From: Osmia lignaria lignaria | Lineage: Eukaryota; Arthropoda; Insecta; Hymenoptera; Megachilidae | DNA: 64,000 nt | Assembly (NCBI RefSeq): GCF_051020975.1 | Contig: NC_135035.1 | Span: 11,780,001 to 11,844,000, forward strand | Direction: 5' to 3' | Shown: positions 49,017 to 60,399 of the stretch, piece by piece | How positions within the stretch are numbered: position 1 is the first letter of the stretch | Layout: every line of letters begins with the position of its first letter | Translations under genes and position numbers: made by a program | The notes under the pieces: model-generated | Seen by the model: the letters and a program-made list of their open reading frames with translations, nothing else | Told to the model about the DNA's origin: nothing | Databases searched by the model: none

Positions 49017-52000
49017 GATATATATTTTTCTATTATAATTATCGCTCACTTTTTAATTTTTATTCTATTTTAAAAAAATATCGTAAAAGTTCAAAGAGAG
49101 ATTCAATTCCTCGAATGGAATTTATTAGCGCACGAAATGCCCGCATCTAAATTTAAAATCGTATGATATTTATACGATTCAAGTAAGAAGCAGGCCCTCG
49201 ATTTTTGTTTGCTAATATAGCAAAGGAAAACAAACGTTATTTTTACTTCTGTAGCTTCACTCCCACGCCATTTTATTCGATCGTTCTCCGTCTCCACTTT
49301 TTGGTCGTTTAAAAACCACCTTCGAAAATAAATATATGGGAATTGATTCCCATTAAACGTTCAGGATCAGATTATCGGATACGCAGTTTATAATTCAGAC
49401 TCCGTATCGAAACAGATGGTGATTTATTACTGTTTACCTCCACTTTGATTTTATGTTACCTTTGATAGGATGCTGTTGCAAAATTAATACTTAGAAATCG
49501 CATAATCTCTTCATATGCTATTTCATATTAAAAAAAGTAGAGAAGAATCATTAAAATTGGAAAGCTACGTAATGTTATATGCAAACATTGCAAATATATT
49601 GATGTTCTTCTGTTTCTGAAGAAAAAACGTTTTTAATATTCTAAAGCATCAGAGTGTTGAAAAGAATACACAAATAGATGGAAGAAGAAATAAATCACAT
49701 ACCTTAGTAAGTATTACAGATGAAAAAAGGGAAAACAGAAATTTTGGAAGTGGCATATAGTATGGAATTAATGATATCAGTGGATTGTATTTCGAAAAGC
49801 TAGTGGTACGCCTACTATGGCTGGCCGCCTTAGAGGCAGGAATGTAAATCTGCTAGACTCGCGAGACAAACCTAAGCGCCGGCTCCGATACACGCGCCGC
49901 GTGTCGATAGCTGCTCGCCCACGCGTGTCCATAGTCAAGGCACGTCCTGCTTATGCCATAAAAATTGCCGGACAAAACGTCGTATTAAGATTCGCGGCCT
50001 GAGACATCGAACAAACGTGTATTTTTATCTCGACTCAGAGTATAAAGACTTAACGTTATTGCAAGTAATCACTAGACTTTTGTTTTCATTCTTGTAGGAG
50101 AGAGTTTGTTCTTTGCTTCTTTTGCTTTCGTATAAACAAATGATTTTCTATGGTATCATAAAAATAAAATCAAATGGTGTTAAACTGTTCTTTGGATCTT
50201 TGGACGTTTATAACTCTTTAATGAAGCACTTTCAAATATGTATACATAGATCTAAATTTCCAAAAAAAAGTTATTGAGATTCAAGCATATAATATTGAAT
50301 ATTGCACAGGTGTAATGACAAATAGCGGATATTAAAGCAAACACGTACGAGTATCAAGCAACAAATAAAAGATATCAGTGCCAGTTAATACTTCGGTACA
50401 TCTTAGTGAGTACATACACAATAAATTATACAACAAATGTAGGTATAATTAACATGTAAGTAATCCTCAAATATATTGACATTAGCAAATATCTGATTAT
50501 GCAACGAACGTGTAACATTCAAGTAAAAATTACGATCCGATATAAGTGATAAAGAAAAAAAAAAAATAATAATAACGTTAACCAACATTCAATTATGCAA
50601 CAACCGAGTACAAATCACCGATCGATCAGCATTGCATAAACGCATTTTCTTCGTTAGTAGAATTTTACTTACCCTTCGTTACTTTCTATTCTTACTCAAT
50701 ATTTCAAATTGACATTCAATGTTATCAAACTTAATAATAAATATTAAGTAAAAATGAAAAACAAAATTCAGTCAGGTAATGCAAATGATGGTGTGGTATG
50801 TATGTTGAACTTTATAGGAGCATTTAAGGCTACGATCAGGTGGTTGCCTCATTTTATAAGAATCGATGGGAATTGAACGTGGTGAAAGTGCGTTTTCAGA
50901 AAAATCCCAATTTCAAGCGAAATCCCTGCTTTTTGTTGCAACGATTTGCAGTATCAATTACGATGTACACTCGCAATGAAATCAGACTTCCCAAGGGGAA
51001 ATGGCGATACATTTGCCCCAGGGACGCCTATGGGGAAGGTCGAGAACCGAAAAGAAATGAAAAATAAAAAAAAAAAAAAAGTGGAAAGAGACATTCAGCC
51101 ATCATAAGTATTATGCAGCAAAATGGAAGCTTGAAAAATCACGGAACGAAACTGCGTTCAGGAATTCGCTCGGCGCCAAAAGAGGAATATCTATTTTTAT
51201 CGCTGCATTCATATTTGCGAACGCGTTTTTTTCCCTTTCTCTCTCGATCGAACTCGGCAGAACGAACGTGTAATAATACATTAACACGTTGCTTTGTTAT
51301 TCAGATTGAGCGACGATCAGCATAGCAATCGCGGTATAAACTGCTTCCAATTTAAGTTAGAAAAGAAATTTACGGCTGTTAATATTCGTTCAAGGGACCT
51401 CTACTCTTCTGTTGCGTTTCCATTTGAAAGCATTTGTGCAAACGATCAACAACAATGTCGTGATATTTTGTCTCCACTGATTGAGACTGATAGTAAAGTT
51501 CAATTTTGAGGTTAGAAATTTGATTAGAGGATCCCATTTAAAATTCACTTTTAATTGTTAAGTATTATGTGTAATTCGATATACTAAATTAAACGTTCAA
51601 TACCGTTATAGCATGTCATATAATTGTTTCGTGAAACAATTTGACTGAAATTGGTTAAAAAGCTGTGAAACATCGCAAGTGGCCGGACAACAATGTGATG
51701 GAAAAGCACTGGTCCGTAGTCACGTGGTAGCCGGCCATGTGTATGCGTGTGTCCATAATAATAAATATGTCGGCGACGGGACCACGGTAGCTAAGTAACG
51801 TTAACACGTTGAATGCCGCAGGGGTCACCGGTGACCGACACTACTAATTGAAAGAAAATTCTAAGTAACATTAATACTATATATCCTTAGATAGCAAGTG
51901 TAATATTTAAATTAAGAAACGAAACGATGGCACTCTGAGCAATAAATTGCAGTAGAATTCAATAATCGCAATCTCAATAATACTTGGAAACGAACAAATT

Positions 52001-52862
52001 TGTAACATTGACTATTATGTACGAAATCAGTGATAAATTAATGAAACGTAGCGAAAACTAGTGCTCGCACACGTTAAGGTTTGTCACATGTCGGTGTCCG
52101 TCACGTGTGCATTATTTCCACGTTCGTTCGAAAACGTCTATTAAATCACGACGTCGAATCGGTGGCGAGCACGGGGCGCGATCGAGTAAACACGCGCACA
52201 CGCGGACACGCATGCGCCGTGTTAAGTGGTTAACCTGCGGTAGCTTAGCGTTCCGTAGAGATAGTCGAAACGAATGATATTCCCGTGACGGCGACGTAAT
52301 ACCGGCCACTTGAATCGATTCGAAAGCGAACGGAGCCGGTTAACGAGTTTAACGAGAACATCGAGAAGAAGAAACGATCGCGTGACACTAACCTGTCGCT
52401 CTTGTCGACGACCGTCAGCGCCGCAAACTCCTGCAGCGGTGGTTCCGCGGAGATGCCCTGGGCCCTCTGCTTCCTGGGCCTGGGTTTCGTCGGTGTCAGC
52501 GGCGATTTAAACGGCAGAACACTTAGAAATTTGTCCAGGTGACTTCGGAGCTCTTGGATTTCGGCGTCGCGACGACAGAGGAGCGCCTCTAGCTCGGCAA
52601 TCCTCTCGTCCTTCACACGGAGCAACTCCTGCAACTCCCTGAGGGTGCCCATTGCTGTAATCGCGGTCGCACCGGTGACGTTCGAGATGGCCCTCTGGCC
52701 AGCCGCGACCACGGCCACGGCGCCGTGCGTCGGCAGCTGTGGAGCGTCCTCCTCGTCGGCGAGCCGCTGCTGCGTCGACGAGAAGCACAAGGAGTCGAAG
52801 CACACGCGCATAGACACGCAGGCGTCGCCGATCGGCACTCTGCACTTGGTACCCTCGTCCAT
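19018..52862 (-). CDS. for: cGMP-dependent protein kinase foraging, distal (PKG I-alpha-like) isoform
   Basis: This serine/threonine kinase is activated by cGMP and regulates feeding, foraging and other behaviour in insects. Ten coding exons: 52393-52862, 32680-32846, 22292-22511, 21718-21781, 21396-21568, 21052-21198, 20144-20590, 19492-19791, 19265-19327, 19018-19183. All junctions are GT/AG, and the total of 2217 nt closes in frame (738 aa). Order: leucine zipper (about 73-112), pseudosubstrate RAQGISAE (133-140), CNB-A (includes GELAILYN), CNB-B (GEKALQG), then the kinase. The kinase has glycine loop 434-441, Lys457, YRDLKPEN 549-556, DFG 569-571, activation-loop Thr584, APE 593-595, and the C-terminal AGC extension ending GWDNDF. 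All catalytic residues are present. The conserved tail and insect-like sequence match Drosophila foraging more closely than Pkg21D. Introns of 10 and 18-19 kb lie in the 5' half. Confidence 0.96.
19331..19364. repeat. (AAAT)n microsatellite in a for intron
   Basis: About eight tandem AAAT/AAATA units lie directly upstream of the acceptor of the 63-base exon on the minus strand, where they form part of the T-rich tract. Confidence 0.85.
21052..22511 (-). CDS. for: foraging cyclic-nucleotide-binding exons (part of for)
   Basis: Exons 22292-22511, 21718-21781, 21396-21568 and 21052-21198 encode the second half of CNB-A and all of CNB-B. The phosphate-binding cassette of CNB-A reads GELAILYNCKRTATI, and that of CNB-B reads GEKALQGDDLRTANI. 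Both have the invariant Glu and Arg that contact cGMP, and each Arg is followed by Thr, the residue that favours cGMP over cAMP. The 64-base exon encodes the short CNB-A to CNB-B linker and was found only by splice-site reading. Confidence 0.93.
24328..24418. mobile_element. Fragment of the foldback element found at 45.83 kb
   Basis: The segment matches one arm of the 45829-46228 element over about 80 bases. Shared phrases include TTCTGAACAAC, CCTTTACCAAAATGC and GTTAAGACTTAG, and the partner arm is absent. It is therefore a truncated or solo copy. Confidence 0.6.
24574..24717. mobile_element. Small element with ~30-bp imperfect terminal inverted repeats
   Basis: The left end (24574-24605) begins GTACACTCGCGATCAAATCA. 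The right end (24686-24717) is its reverse complement with a few mismatches. The interior is about 80 bases and non-coding. A related single terminus is present at about 50965-51000, which supports a dispersed family. Confidence 0.55.
29471..30070 (-). CDS. Unrecognised open frame in a for intron, possible exon
   Basis: A minus-strand frame of up to 199 codons stands out by higher GC and protein-like composition. It has an acidic N-terminal half (PELLLDPDATRGRAMELLYE), a Ser-rich middle (SRRSSSTASTDSET) and a very basic C-terminal part (YARRRRTGAPPPTRRRQ) ending ILQITNKVFG. It begins with a TTG, not an ATG; the first internal ATG encodes GMKVRSYPG. A neighbouring frame (30105-30545) is open in another phase, and a GTGAGT at about 30171 could join it to an AG at about 30052. 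I recognise no family. It may be a nested gene, a repeat relic or chance. Confidence 0.22.
   Translation of the reverse strand: MRTLRTLGPPVLKISLKIVLVRLAQLVENIYTYSLKSESGMKVRSYPGRAVLEDPELLLDPDATRGRAMELLYEASWRECGVNWTSNERSKVSKEQDEEYRQPYAEVISQLEGVLEGSRVSSSNREDSESRRSSSTASTDSETEVTQPGNNQGGFLIPRPRLIVPVHTYARRRRTGAPPPTRRRQIRQGILQITNKVFG
32680..32846 (-). CDS. for: foraging common exon joining either N-terminus to CNB-A
   Basis: This exon begins after an AAAG acceptor and ends before GTAAGT. It encodes SRELIKAAILDNDFMKNLEL and the first half of CNB-A through VYVMEE. It is the first exon shared by both isoforms: both alternative exons end in AG with the same phase and so give the same junction Arg-Ser. 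The 1.2-kb gap to the proximal exon is AT-rich, with an (AAT)n microsatellite at about 33371-33392. Confidence 0.95.
33371..33392. repeat. (AAT)n microsatellite
   Basis: About seven AAT units in the intron between the proximal first exon and the common exon of for. Confidence 0.85.
34066..34346 (-). CDS. for: foraging proximal alternative first coding exon
   Basis: The exon encodes the I-beta-like dimerisation coiled coil and the AKRQAISAEP pseudosubstrate. Its end (PKPQR) splices to the shared exon. Its evidence is the exact phase match to the 32680-32846 exon and the strong resemblance to the mammalian I-beta N-terminus. Confidence 0.88.
40430..40720 (-). promoter_or_regulatory. Candidate non-coding first exon and promoter of the proximal for transcript
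   Basis: The segment is clearly GC-richer than the surrounding intron and ends on the minus strand in a strong donor (CTGGTAAGT, donor GT at about 40428-40429). The proximal coding exon at 34.3 kb has a possible GTTCAG acceptor just upstream of its ATG, so a spliced 5' leader of this kind would fit. The transcript start is not visible. Short open frames in it would be upstream ORFs. Confidence 0.35.
43120..43650. repeat. Degenerate ~80-bp tandem repeat in a for intron
   Basis: The phrase GTGGACATAATGACTTGCTATT and its diverged forms recur near 43205, 43275, 43350, 43430, 43510 and 43600, each preceded by GAATGAGGAGACAGT-like sequence. Spacing varies from about 67 to 90 bases, so the array is old and eroded. 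It is non-coding. Confidence 0.6.
45829..46228. mobile_element. Foldback element, almost fully palindromic
   Basis: The two halves of this 400-bp segment are reverse complements over arms of about 170 bases with mismatches. Outer parts read TACAGGGTGTTC on the left, and a related end is inverted on the right. Internal matched phrases include ACCAAAATGCTCG, ATTATTAATGAAAAAC and AGTGTCGGCTACGA. Only about 35 bases in the middle are unpaired. There is no transposase, so it is non-autonomous. A solo arm is present at 24.33-24.42 kb. Confidence 0.8.
48645..48915. mobile_element. Probable transposon remnant with ACAGGGTGT-type ends
   Basis: The left end reads ACAGGGTGTTTCATTTAAAA, and the right end carries ATAGGGTGTCC in the same orientation, typical of ends seen on many insect repeats. 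The interior (about 48715-48810) resembles 49800-49910. No open reading frame of transposase type is seen. Confidence 0.35.
48966..49016. repeat. Compound (ACT)n(AAT)n microsatellite
   Basis: About six ACT units are followed directly by about ten AAT units. Confidence 0.93.
52393..52862 (-). CDS. for: foraging distal alternative first coding exon
   Basis: Its 156 codons begin MDEGTKCRVPIGD and have a Cys-containing hydrophobic stretch, MRVCFDSLCFSS, that resembles the N-terminus of Drosophila for products. A dimerisation coiled coil follows (GTLRELQELLRVKDERIAEL and on), then a Pro-rich linker and the RAQGISAEP pseudosubstrate. The donor GTTAGT at 52391-52392 has the same phase as the proximal exon. 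The exon is GC-rich relative to the intron. A start at the later Met18 or Met71 is possible. Confidence 0.88.
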
Positions 52863-53720
52863 TCAACCCGAACAAAACAGCCGCGAGATGAGAACAGGAG
52901 CCGCGACGAGGAGCACGACCCGGACGGTGCGTCGTCGGCTCGCTCTACTCCACGATTCCACGATTCCGCGCTCTCCAACAGCGGAGGACCAACGTCCTCC
53001 ACCGTCCTCCACCGTCTCCCGTGACGAGCTTCAACGATCACCGCTATCTCTCTTCTTCACCAAGTATTTTACATTATCTCTCTTTGTCAGTGCCTCCTCC
53101 CCACTCTCTTACCGTGACCGATAGATCTCCTCGTCACTCCATAACCCTTTCTCGTTCCCTCTTTCTCTATCAGCTGCATACACACGTTTTCTCTCTATCT
53201 CTTTTACAGTCTAGCCTCTCTCTGGAGTTACTTCTCACCGTTTTTCTCTCTCCGATCTTTAGCAGGTCTCTCCGTCTCTTTTCGTAGAAACATGTCTGCT
53301 TTTCCTTTTCACTGACGCTACTGTTCCTCGTTCCTCCTCGTTCGTTATCTTCGTTGTGTCTCTTGACACTTTCTCCCTCCTCCACTCTTTCACTTTTCAA
53401 CGCACTGCATTTCTCACTCCATCACCGCTAATGTTTGTCTGGTTTGTGGTTTACAGTACGCTGTTTCTCTCGGATATTAATGAGTCGAGGTTCGGACTGG
53501 GACTCCACCGACCTCGCTGCCATCGCTATTGTTATCTTTTTCCTGATTCTATAGCGCTCGTTTTCTGTCCCCTTCTAGTGCGACACTGCAGCTCCTCGTG
53601 GCAGTTTAAATTTACTAGTGGATTGCGCCACCGACTGGTGCGCCATCTATGGCAGCCATTTTGTCGTAAAAGTTGCAGATGGCTCTTGTACCGGCCATTT
53701 GGATACATTTAAAGGGTTAG
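52863..53720 (-). promoter_or_regulatory. 5' leader and promoter region of the distal for transcript
   Basis: On the minus strand the stretch 53040-53400 is rich in GAGAGA, as in insect promoters bound by GAGA factor or in long leaders. At 53620-53670 there are GCGCCACC and GCGCCATCT motifs in a compact cluster, again CTCF-like. The open frames on both strands follow from the composition and show no homology. The transcription start is not determined. Confidence 0.5.
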
Positions 53721-56700
53721 ACACGGGTAATGCAGCGACGTGACATTGCCGGCAAAAAATGGGCCTATCTAAGAATAATTTACGAACTTTTATGATTGAT
53801 TCTTAATCTACATACTTGTAGCAACTTTCTAATATAGGTTTTGTAAGAATTCAGTCACTAATTAATTAATTATGAACCCTATTATAAGGGCAGCGGCTCG
53901 AACCTACAATAATGATCACTCTAAAAATTGCTATTAATTAATTAATTACTTTCAGGAGGCAGATAAAACCTATACTATAAGAAAGCTACGGTGCTATTCT
54001 TTATTCTTTAATAATAATGATGAACTTTGACGCGTGAATTTCTTTTTCAGGTAACGTTCTATCGACTACGATAGCGATTTTCAACCCGATTTTTGGACCG
54101 GTAGGATTTTTATAACGTGTTTCTCGCTCATCACGCCACGTTGTGGCTGCGTGGAATAAATATCATAAACCGTAAGTTTATCTATGTCGGTAATTCAGTA
54201 CAGCCATTTCCAAGGCTAATGTTCCAAGACTGATAACAGAATCCATTAAAATTCAAACAGAGGTATCGAGATCATTAACAGGATTATTTGAGTAGCGCTA
54301 ACTAGCATAATTTACAGCTCAGAAATAATTATTTAATTCAATTATATAATATACATATCACGAAATGTGACATACATAAATGAATTAAAAAAAAAAATTC
54401 AATTATTTTATAATTAAAATTCTTTTTTATTATTGCAATTATATTGCAAAATAAAGATGTTCTTTAGAAAATATAAATTATATTTCTCGATAGAAATTTG
54501 GCATAAATAATAATATTAAATAACGAGATTACAGCGGTACTTTTAGCATACTGTTCGGTATACATAATAATTTGACGAAACAAATTTTATGTGCGTCACA
54601 TTTCTAGAGATGACGCCACGTGGTCTGTTGATCACAAATCTTATCGCCTCACATTGAAAGCAGTTATGTATTTCGATTGAAATAATTTTAAATGATGGCA
54701 ATTCTACAGCAGCGTTTAAATAGCAAGAATGTAGAGTTCGTAAATCAGTTAATGAAGGAATGTGTGGCGAGTGTCATTTTATTGCCACAAGTAGTCTGTC
54801 GATTAGATCCAATGCGAAATCATATTAAGACATTTTAGGGGTCTGAATTTATTTCTGACTACCACAGAAATAAATATGATAACTCTAAATTATAACTGAT
54901 AAGATGAAGTCTATGGAATATATGTATTTATAGTCACAACTTGTTCTCAAAGATTGAATAAATAGAATATTAAATCAGACATACTTTCAAATGATTGAAA
55001 TGAGCCAACCCCTTCTAAATTGACAAAAATAAATTAGAATAGCCTGGAGCGACCTGATCGGTATTGTCTCTGGCGTCTTGATGAATAGTTACGGAGTTAT
55101 CCCGAATCGAACGCCTGGAGGGAGTCCAGGCTGGTAATAGTCCCGGCTGCTGGTCGGGGAACCGTAATGTCATAATAGAATAGCGATGTTAGTAATACCA
55201 TCGCGTTGCAGCAGTGTAGGCAACCAGCCGATTGACTGGTCCGTGCTGTCGGGAGAGGCCCAATTTGCATCGCATTGTGTACTCGTTACGCCTTCATCCA
55301 TGCTGCTACCCGTCTACGCGCGATTCCAGCGTCGGCGTCGGTGTCGGCGTCGGCGCGGATCGCCATACCGACGGCTAAACCACCGCCGTTCCAGCAATCA
55401 GCGCCCTGGGAGAACCGTGGAAACCGCGGAAACCCCTAACTTAATTATTGTTTCTGGCGTCGTTATCGTTATTAGTCGCTCCATCGGCCGGTTAACGCCA
55501 GAGAGAAACTCTCAGTTCTCGTTGTTATTTCCTTTCTGATAGTTGTTATACCTTTTTCGTTTCTTGCTACTATATCTATCTACCTTTTTATCATTTTTTT
55601 TTCTAATTTAAACCTTTTAGGAATGATAAATAACAAAATTATATATGTGACTCCAGCAGATCATCTGGTATTTTCAGTGTTAATAAAAGTTACTTTTTTA
55701 GAATTTCCATTAAAACTCGGATATTTGATATATAACGACCTAATAGGATCCCCAATGAAGAAGCATAAAAATGTAAGGAAACATCCTTACCTCTAGAAGG
55801 AACAACGCTTTCATCTCCTTCTCCCGTTACCATTTCACCCTCTTTCCCTGGACACCCTTCACGATCCCACGATCTGGCCTCCATCCGTCCGCGCCCCTCA
55901 AAATATCAACTAAACGATAACCACATTTATTATTCATCCGGCTGCCTCGTTCACTGCTCTACGCGGCTCCAATTTTGCAGAGTAGTTTTTCAAAGAATTC
56001 TGTAAGCGTGCCGGCGCATCGCGAGCGGGATGGAAATATGGAATCGAGAGAGGATGAGATATTTCGCGTGCTGGGCACGCGATACAGCGTGAGCAGACCG
56101 ACTGAACGGGTTGGTCCATTTTACGCGTAAGTCGATGGTTTACAAGAAAAAATACTATTTTATTTAACATGAGAAAAGGTTAAAAAAATACTAGAAAATA
56201 TTGGAAAGCATTAGAAATTCTTATGAAAAATTCTATTAGAAATTATTTAGTTTTATGGCGGAAAAGCTCTTAAGGCCTATCACCGTCATCTTGGAAATAA
56301 TTCAATCGTCGCTGGAGGATGGCGCAGTTTCATTTTCGGAATGAAGCCACCGAGCGGTATATTATGTTTAATCTTGGCTCGGTTCGAAACCACCGAAACG
56401 TCTTGGAAAGCTCAACTGGGATAACTAAGATTAGTGTCGAGCGCATTGTGTGACAATTCATTTCGTGAAAATATTCACAAGTTATTTCTTATCCTCGTCG
56501 TCTTAATATTCATTACTACTTTTATCTACTTCGTTCATAGCGACACGAATACTCTCTTTATCTGTAAGAATGATTTTATTTTCCACTGACAGAAGTAGCT
56601 GAAGATATTTTCTTTTCAGCTTCGGTTTACACGGAACTCTTTCGGTTTTATTCCAGAAATAACGCATTTTCTTGCCACGAGTTTATTTTATGATCTTTAC

Positions 56701-57999
56701 ACGTCAATCTGTGTCAAGAAACGTCAGTTTATGTTCTTCGTGCTTCTTCTTTAATTTCTCTATTCTTCTTGCCAAGAATTTCATGCGAGTTGCCATTGCT
56801 TACGTTTGATGCGTACACTTTTCGTTTTATATTTCTTGGCAACTCACTTCGGTTGGAATAACTAGGTAAATTTAGCAAAAATAGAATGTAGAATAATTCA
56901 ATTAAAAATTATTGTGCTCTTGTAAGATTCTTCTTTAACCCTCGGATAGCGAATACAAGGTAATTTTAACCAAATTGTAGATTTATTTATGATACACTTC
57001 AAAATTAACGAACATCATCCATGCAAATATCTTTTGGCACATTTCGCATTCCTTCAGACGTCAATCCGCGTCAAGATCACGAATGCCAGGTTTTTTTTCT
57101 AGCTTCTTCTTTAATTCCACCCCTCATCTCTAGCACCCTTCGAACGCGAAGACGCCGTCGTTGATCCTCTTCCCGTCTCTCGTTCCCTCTATGTCCAACT
57201 CCCCGAGGATGAAGGGATCAGAGGAGAAAGAGATATGGATTGACACTCGAATTCCACCGGTAAAGGATCCACCCTTCGCTCGGTCATTTTTCTTATCCAC
57301 CGCGCATCCCAGCCAACCAACCTCTAATAAACTAAATTCATCAAATTCGACACCGATCGTCCATTCACGATCGTTTGATTTCTCTTCTTGAATCCTGGCT
57401 GATGTGAAAGGAGATTTAAAAAGATCCTTTCATCGTCAAAAACCTTTCATCCTCTTTAAAATTTATATAAAAGTATCCTTTTTCGGTTTTGTAAAATACT
57501 ATAATTAATGTATGATCGGGAAGACTTCGATGATGTCTTCTTAATAAATGCGATTAGCCGTAAACATGTTGTTTTAAGGGTGAAAAGTCAAGTTAGGGTT
57601 TGCTCGGAACAAGGTGGAATCGTTTCTGAGTGACGGCGGACAGACATCCTGAGAGTTAAGGTTCCCGTCGGTGCTATAGGGGTGAATTTTGGGGGCGACA
57701 GATGATTTAGCGCGGTGTTTCCTGTGTCACTGTATCAAACATCCGTGAAAGTTGACAGCTCGAAAGAGACCTCGATATTCCTTATTTTTTCTCTTTTTCA
57801 TCTTATAAAAGGAACGAGTATATTTTGTCATAACAATGCAATACAATTATTTATTTGAGAGACACTTTTGTAATAAATGGATAATTCTCTATCTTCACAT
57901 TTCCAATTAATTAAATTATGTTATTTTATGTTATAGAGAGAACATTTTACCTATACCAACATCGCAACAAATAAAAAAATAAAAATAAATTCTAGTGAT
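53721..57999. other. Upstream flank of foraging, no gene recognised
   Basis: AT-rich intergenic DNA. A short GTCGGC-type hexamer repeat lies at about 55328-55360. Scattered less AT-rich patches (55050-55500, 55830-56120, 57130-57400) have open frames but no recognisable protein or splice structure. Confidence 0.6.
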
Positions 58000-58800
58000 C
58001 TAGATGCCGCAAATAAACCGTGGGACAAAGTAGAATCAGCTTCGAAGTGGATGGTAAAAAGGTTGACCCAATAGAAGGGATTATTGCGCCTGAGCCGAAG
58101 TCGAAGGTGAAGGGGGTGGGGGATGAAAATAAAAGGACGAGCCAACAAAGCATTCGAAGCTGGAAGTCGATCCGACGCGTTGCAGCAAAGAAATTCCACC
58201 CCCTTCGCCCTTCGACGTCGAAACTTCCAGCATCACCCACCACCCTGTTCGAGGAAGGCTGGATGGTGTTCCCGCAGGAGGAACATGGCTCCCAGGCAGG
58301 ATCCATCCTTCCAGCCACCCCGTTTTCTCCGACACCCCCACCTCTGGCCGCCTGGTTGGCCCCTCGTTGCATTTTAAATCAAAGCCCCGGAGGTAACGCA
58401 ATCACCAGGCATCACGACGCTTCCACAATTTTCTACTTTAAGCTACTTTATGTATTAGTACCCCACCCGTGGCTGTCTCACCATCTCTCTTCCTCTCCCA
58501 AGGATCCGCAATAAAACCTCCCTCCCTCGACCGCCCTCCCGCTGGTCGGCGAGGCTGCTGCTACCAAGGCGAGCAGCCAGCCACCGCTGCTACATTAGTT
58601 ACCCCGCCGCCCCGGTTCGAAACTCAGTCTTTTACACTCCGACAGATCCTCCAGCACCCCCTCGCGACCCCCCTTACTGCCCAGATGCGGCATAACGAGG
58701 TTATTTTATTAAACAACCTCCGCCGCCCGCTTCACGACGCTACTGGAATTCTTACAGGATTCAATGAGGAGTTTTACGGTGGGGGTGCATCTTGAGCTTA
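58000..58800. other. GC-rich block with open frames, function unknown
   Basis: Several overlapping frames stay open on both strands because of the composition (Pro, Ser and Arg rich). None has a recognisable domain. The block may be a conserved non-coding region, an exon of an untranslated transcript, or a regulatory island. Confidence 0.35.
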
Positions 58801-60399
58801 CAAGTATCCTGAAGGGAGGGATTGATGAGGTGAAGGGTGATCGAAGTATTAGTTTATGGGAAGTGTTTGGAGAAGAGGTGGAGGATTTTTGGGAAGTTCA
58901 CAGCAATTAGTTGAGTAAGATAAGTTTGTTTAGATGGATGATGAAAAAGTTTTTTGGAAATATTATACACTAACTATACACCAATATTAAAATGTACAAT
59001 GTGAACATTTTTTCATATTGCTACAATTTATAATTTTTGTTTTTAAATTTCATAAATTAAACTATGTATGATAAATGTTTTCACCCTCGATTCAAACCCC
59101 AAATAAGAAAAATAATTTTTAATTTCCTTTCCAAAAAATGATCCTTGTAAATGGTATAGAAAAATTGAGAACATATAATTGGATATTTTCTGTGGAAGCC
59201 AACACTATATGAGGTGTATAGGGGGATGAAATTCTCGACTAGTTACACGGAGTATGGGTGTTCTCTATGTGGTGTGTAGTTCGCAAGCGTGGAGTGGTGT
59301 AATCTAGTCACCACGAAACAGGATTATTCTCCTAACTCGGTCTCTTGCTCTTTCTATCCCTCCTCCTTCCAGAATTTCGCCCTTCTGTGTTCTTTGATTG
59401 CTTCTCCCTCTTATTTTCCGATTTCTGTTAACTATTTTCTTCTGTTCTCTTTAATATCCTTTCACTTTTTCTTTTTTTTTTTTTCAATTTATTATAAATA
59501 ATTATCGTGCTAGTATTCCTCAAGAGATTCAAATATTTTCTTTACCTCCACACTGTTTCCTTTTCCTCTTTCTCTTCATCTACTATTTATCTTCAAAACG
59601 TGTCCCACTTCTTTTCATCATTCATTTTGCTGCTTTTTATTCAAGAGTACCTTATTCCCTTTTCTTCTATAGTGTCTTTCATTCACATTCACCTGGTATC
59701 ATAGTATCTTCCTATTGCGACGACTTATGTGCACTGTTCATCGAAAATCGTGCTATCCCCGAAGGGTTGGAAAAATCAAATGGAAAGAGAATATATTGAC
59801 ACGGATAAACGTGTGTTCGAAATCGTCATCGTACAAGTTTTCACGTTTTCTTGGTGACTATATAGGAGAATCTTGAATTTTCAGCAAAGTGCAATTCGAT
59901 AGGGGAAGAAATTCGAGCCGATCAGAACCAAGAAAATTGCGGATGAATAGGAGGGTCTGATTTCTTGTATCAGAGTTTTATTAACTTTACTTTGGTTTAA
60001 CCCTTCGAAACTGATACGACAGAAAAAATAAGAGCTGAATTGTGGATGAAATCTATAGAAACCTAACAATGAAACTTTTTACCAATTACTTCAAATATTC
60101 TCGAAATATCATTAAACCGAATAAACTCAAAATTCAATTAATTACTCCATTTGAAATAATCACAACTAACTTATAATCGTTCAATCTATAATCTGCAAAT
60201 CATCTTCCTGAAAGCAACAGAAATGCTATAAAAACCATAAAACATCCCCAATCCCATCTCAACTTTCTCCAAACATCCTTCAAATATCCTTCAGGAAGCA
60301 GCTAACCCATCAAGCGGAACGAATCGAAAATTCAATCTTCGAAACCAGCAAGTTAAGCTCCTCCACCTAATCGCGATCGTCTGTAGAAAGAGGGACGAA

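Larger units (their letters stand above)
34371..52392 (-). other. 18-kb intron of the distal foraging isoform
   Basis: Between the two alternative first exons there is no recognisable protein gene. The proximal promoter must lie in here. Candidates are the GC-richer segments 36600-36900 and 40430-40720. Repeats include an ATTTA run (35271-35304), a degenerate tandem array (43120-43650), a foldback element (45829-46228), a compound ACT/AAT microsatellite (48966-49016) and two diverged copies of a dispersed repeat (48.7 and 49.8 kb). Confidence 0.7.

Noticed and set aside
52507..53124. Several frames of 100-160 codons on both strands overlapping the distal for exon
   Set aside because: They overlap the frame that splices in phase into the shared for exons. 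The others reflect high GC and lack conserved motifs.
57992..58514. 126- and 164-codon frames on opposite strands
   Set aside because: Both are open over the same bases, rich in Pro/Ser/Arg and without domains. The GC composition explains them.
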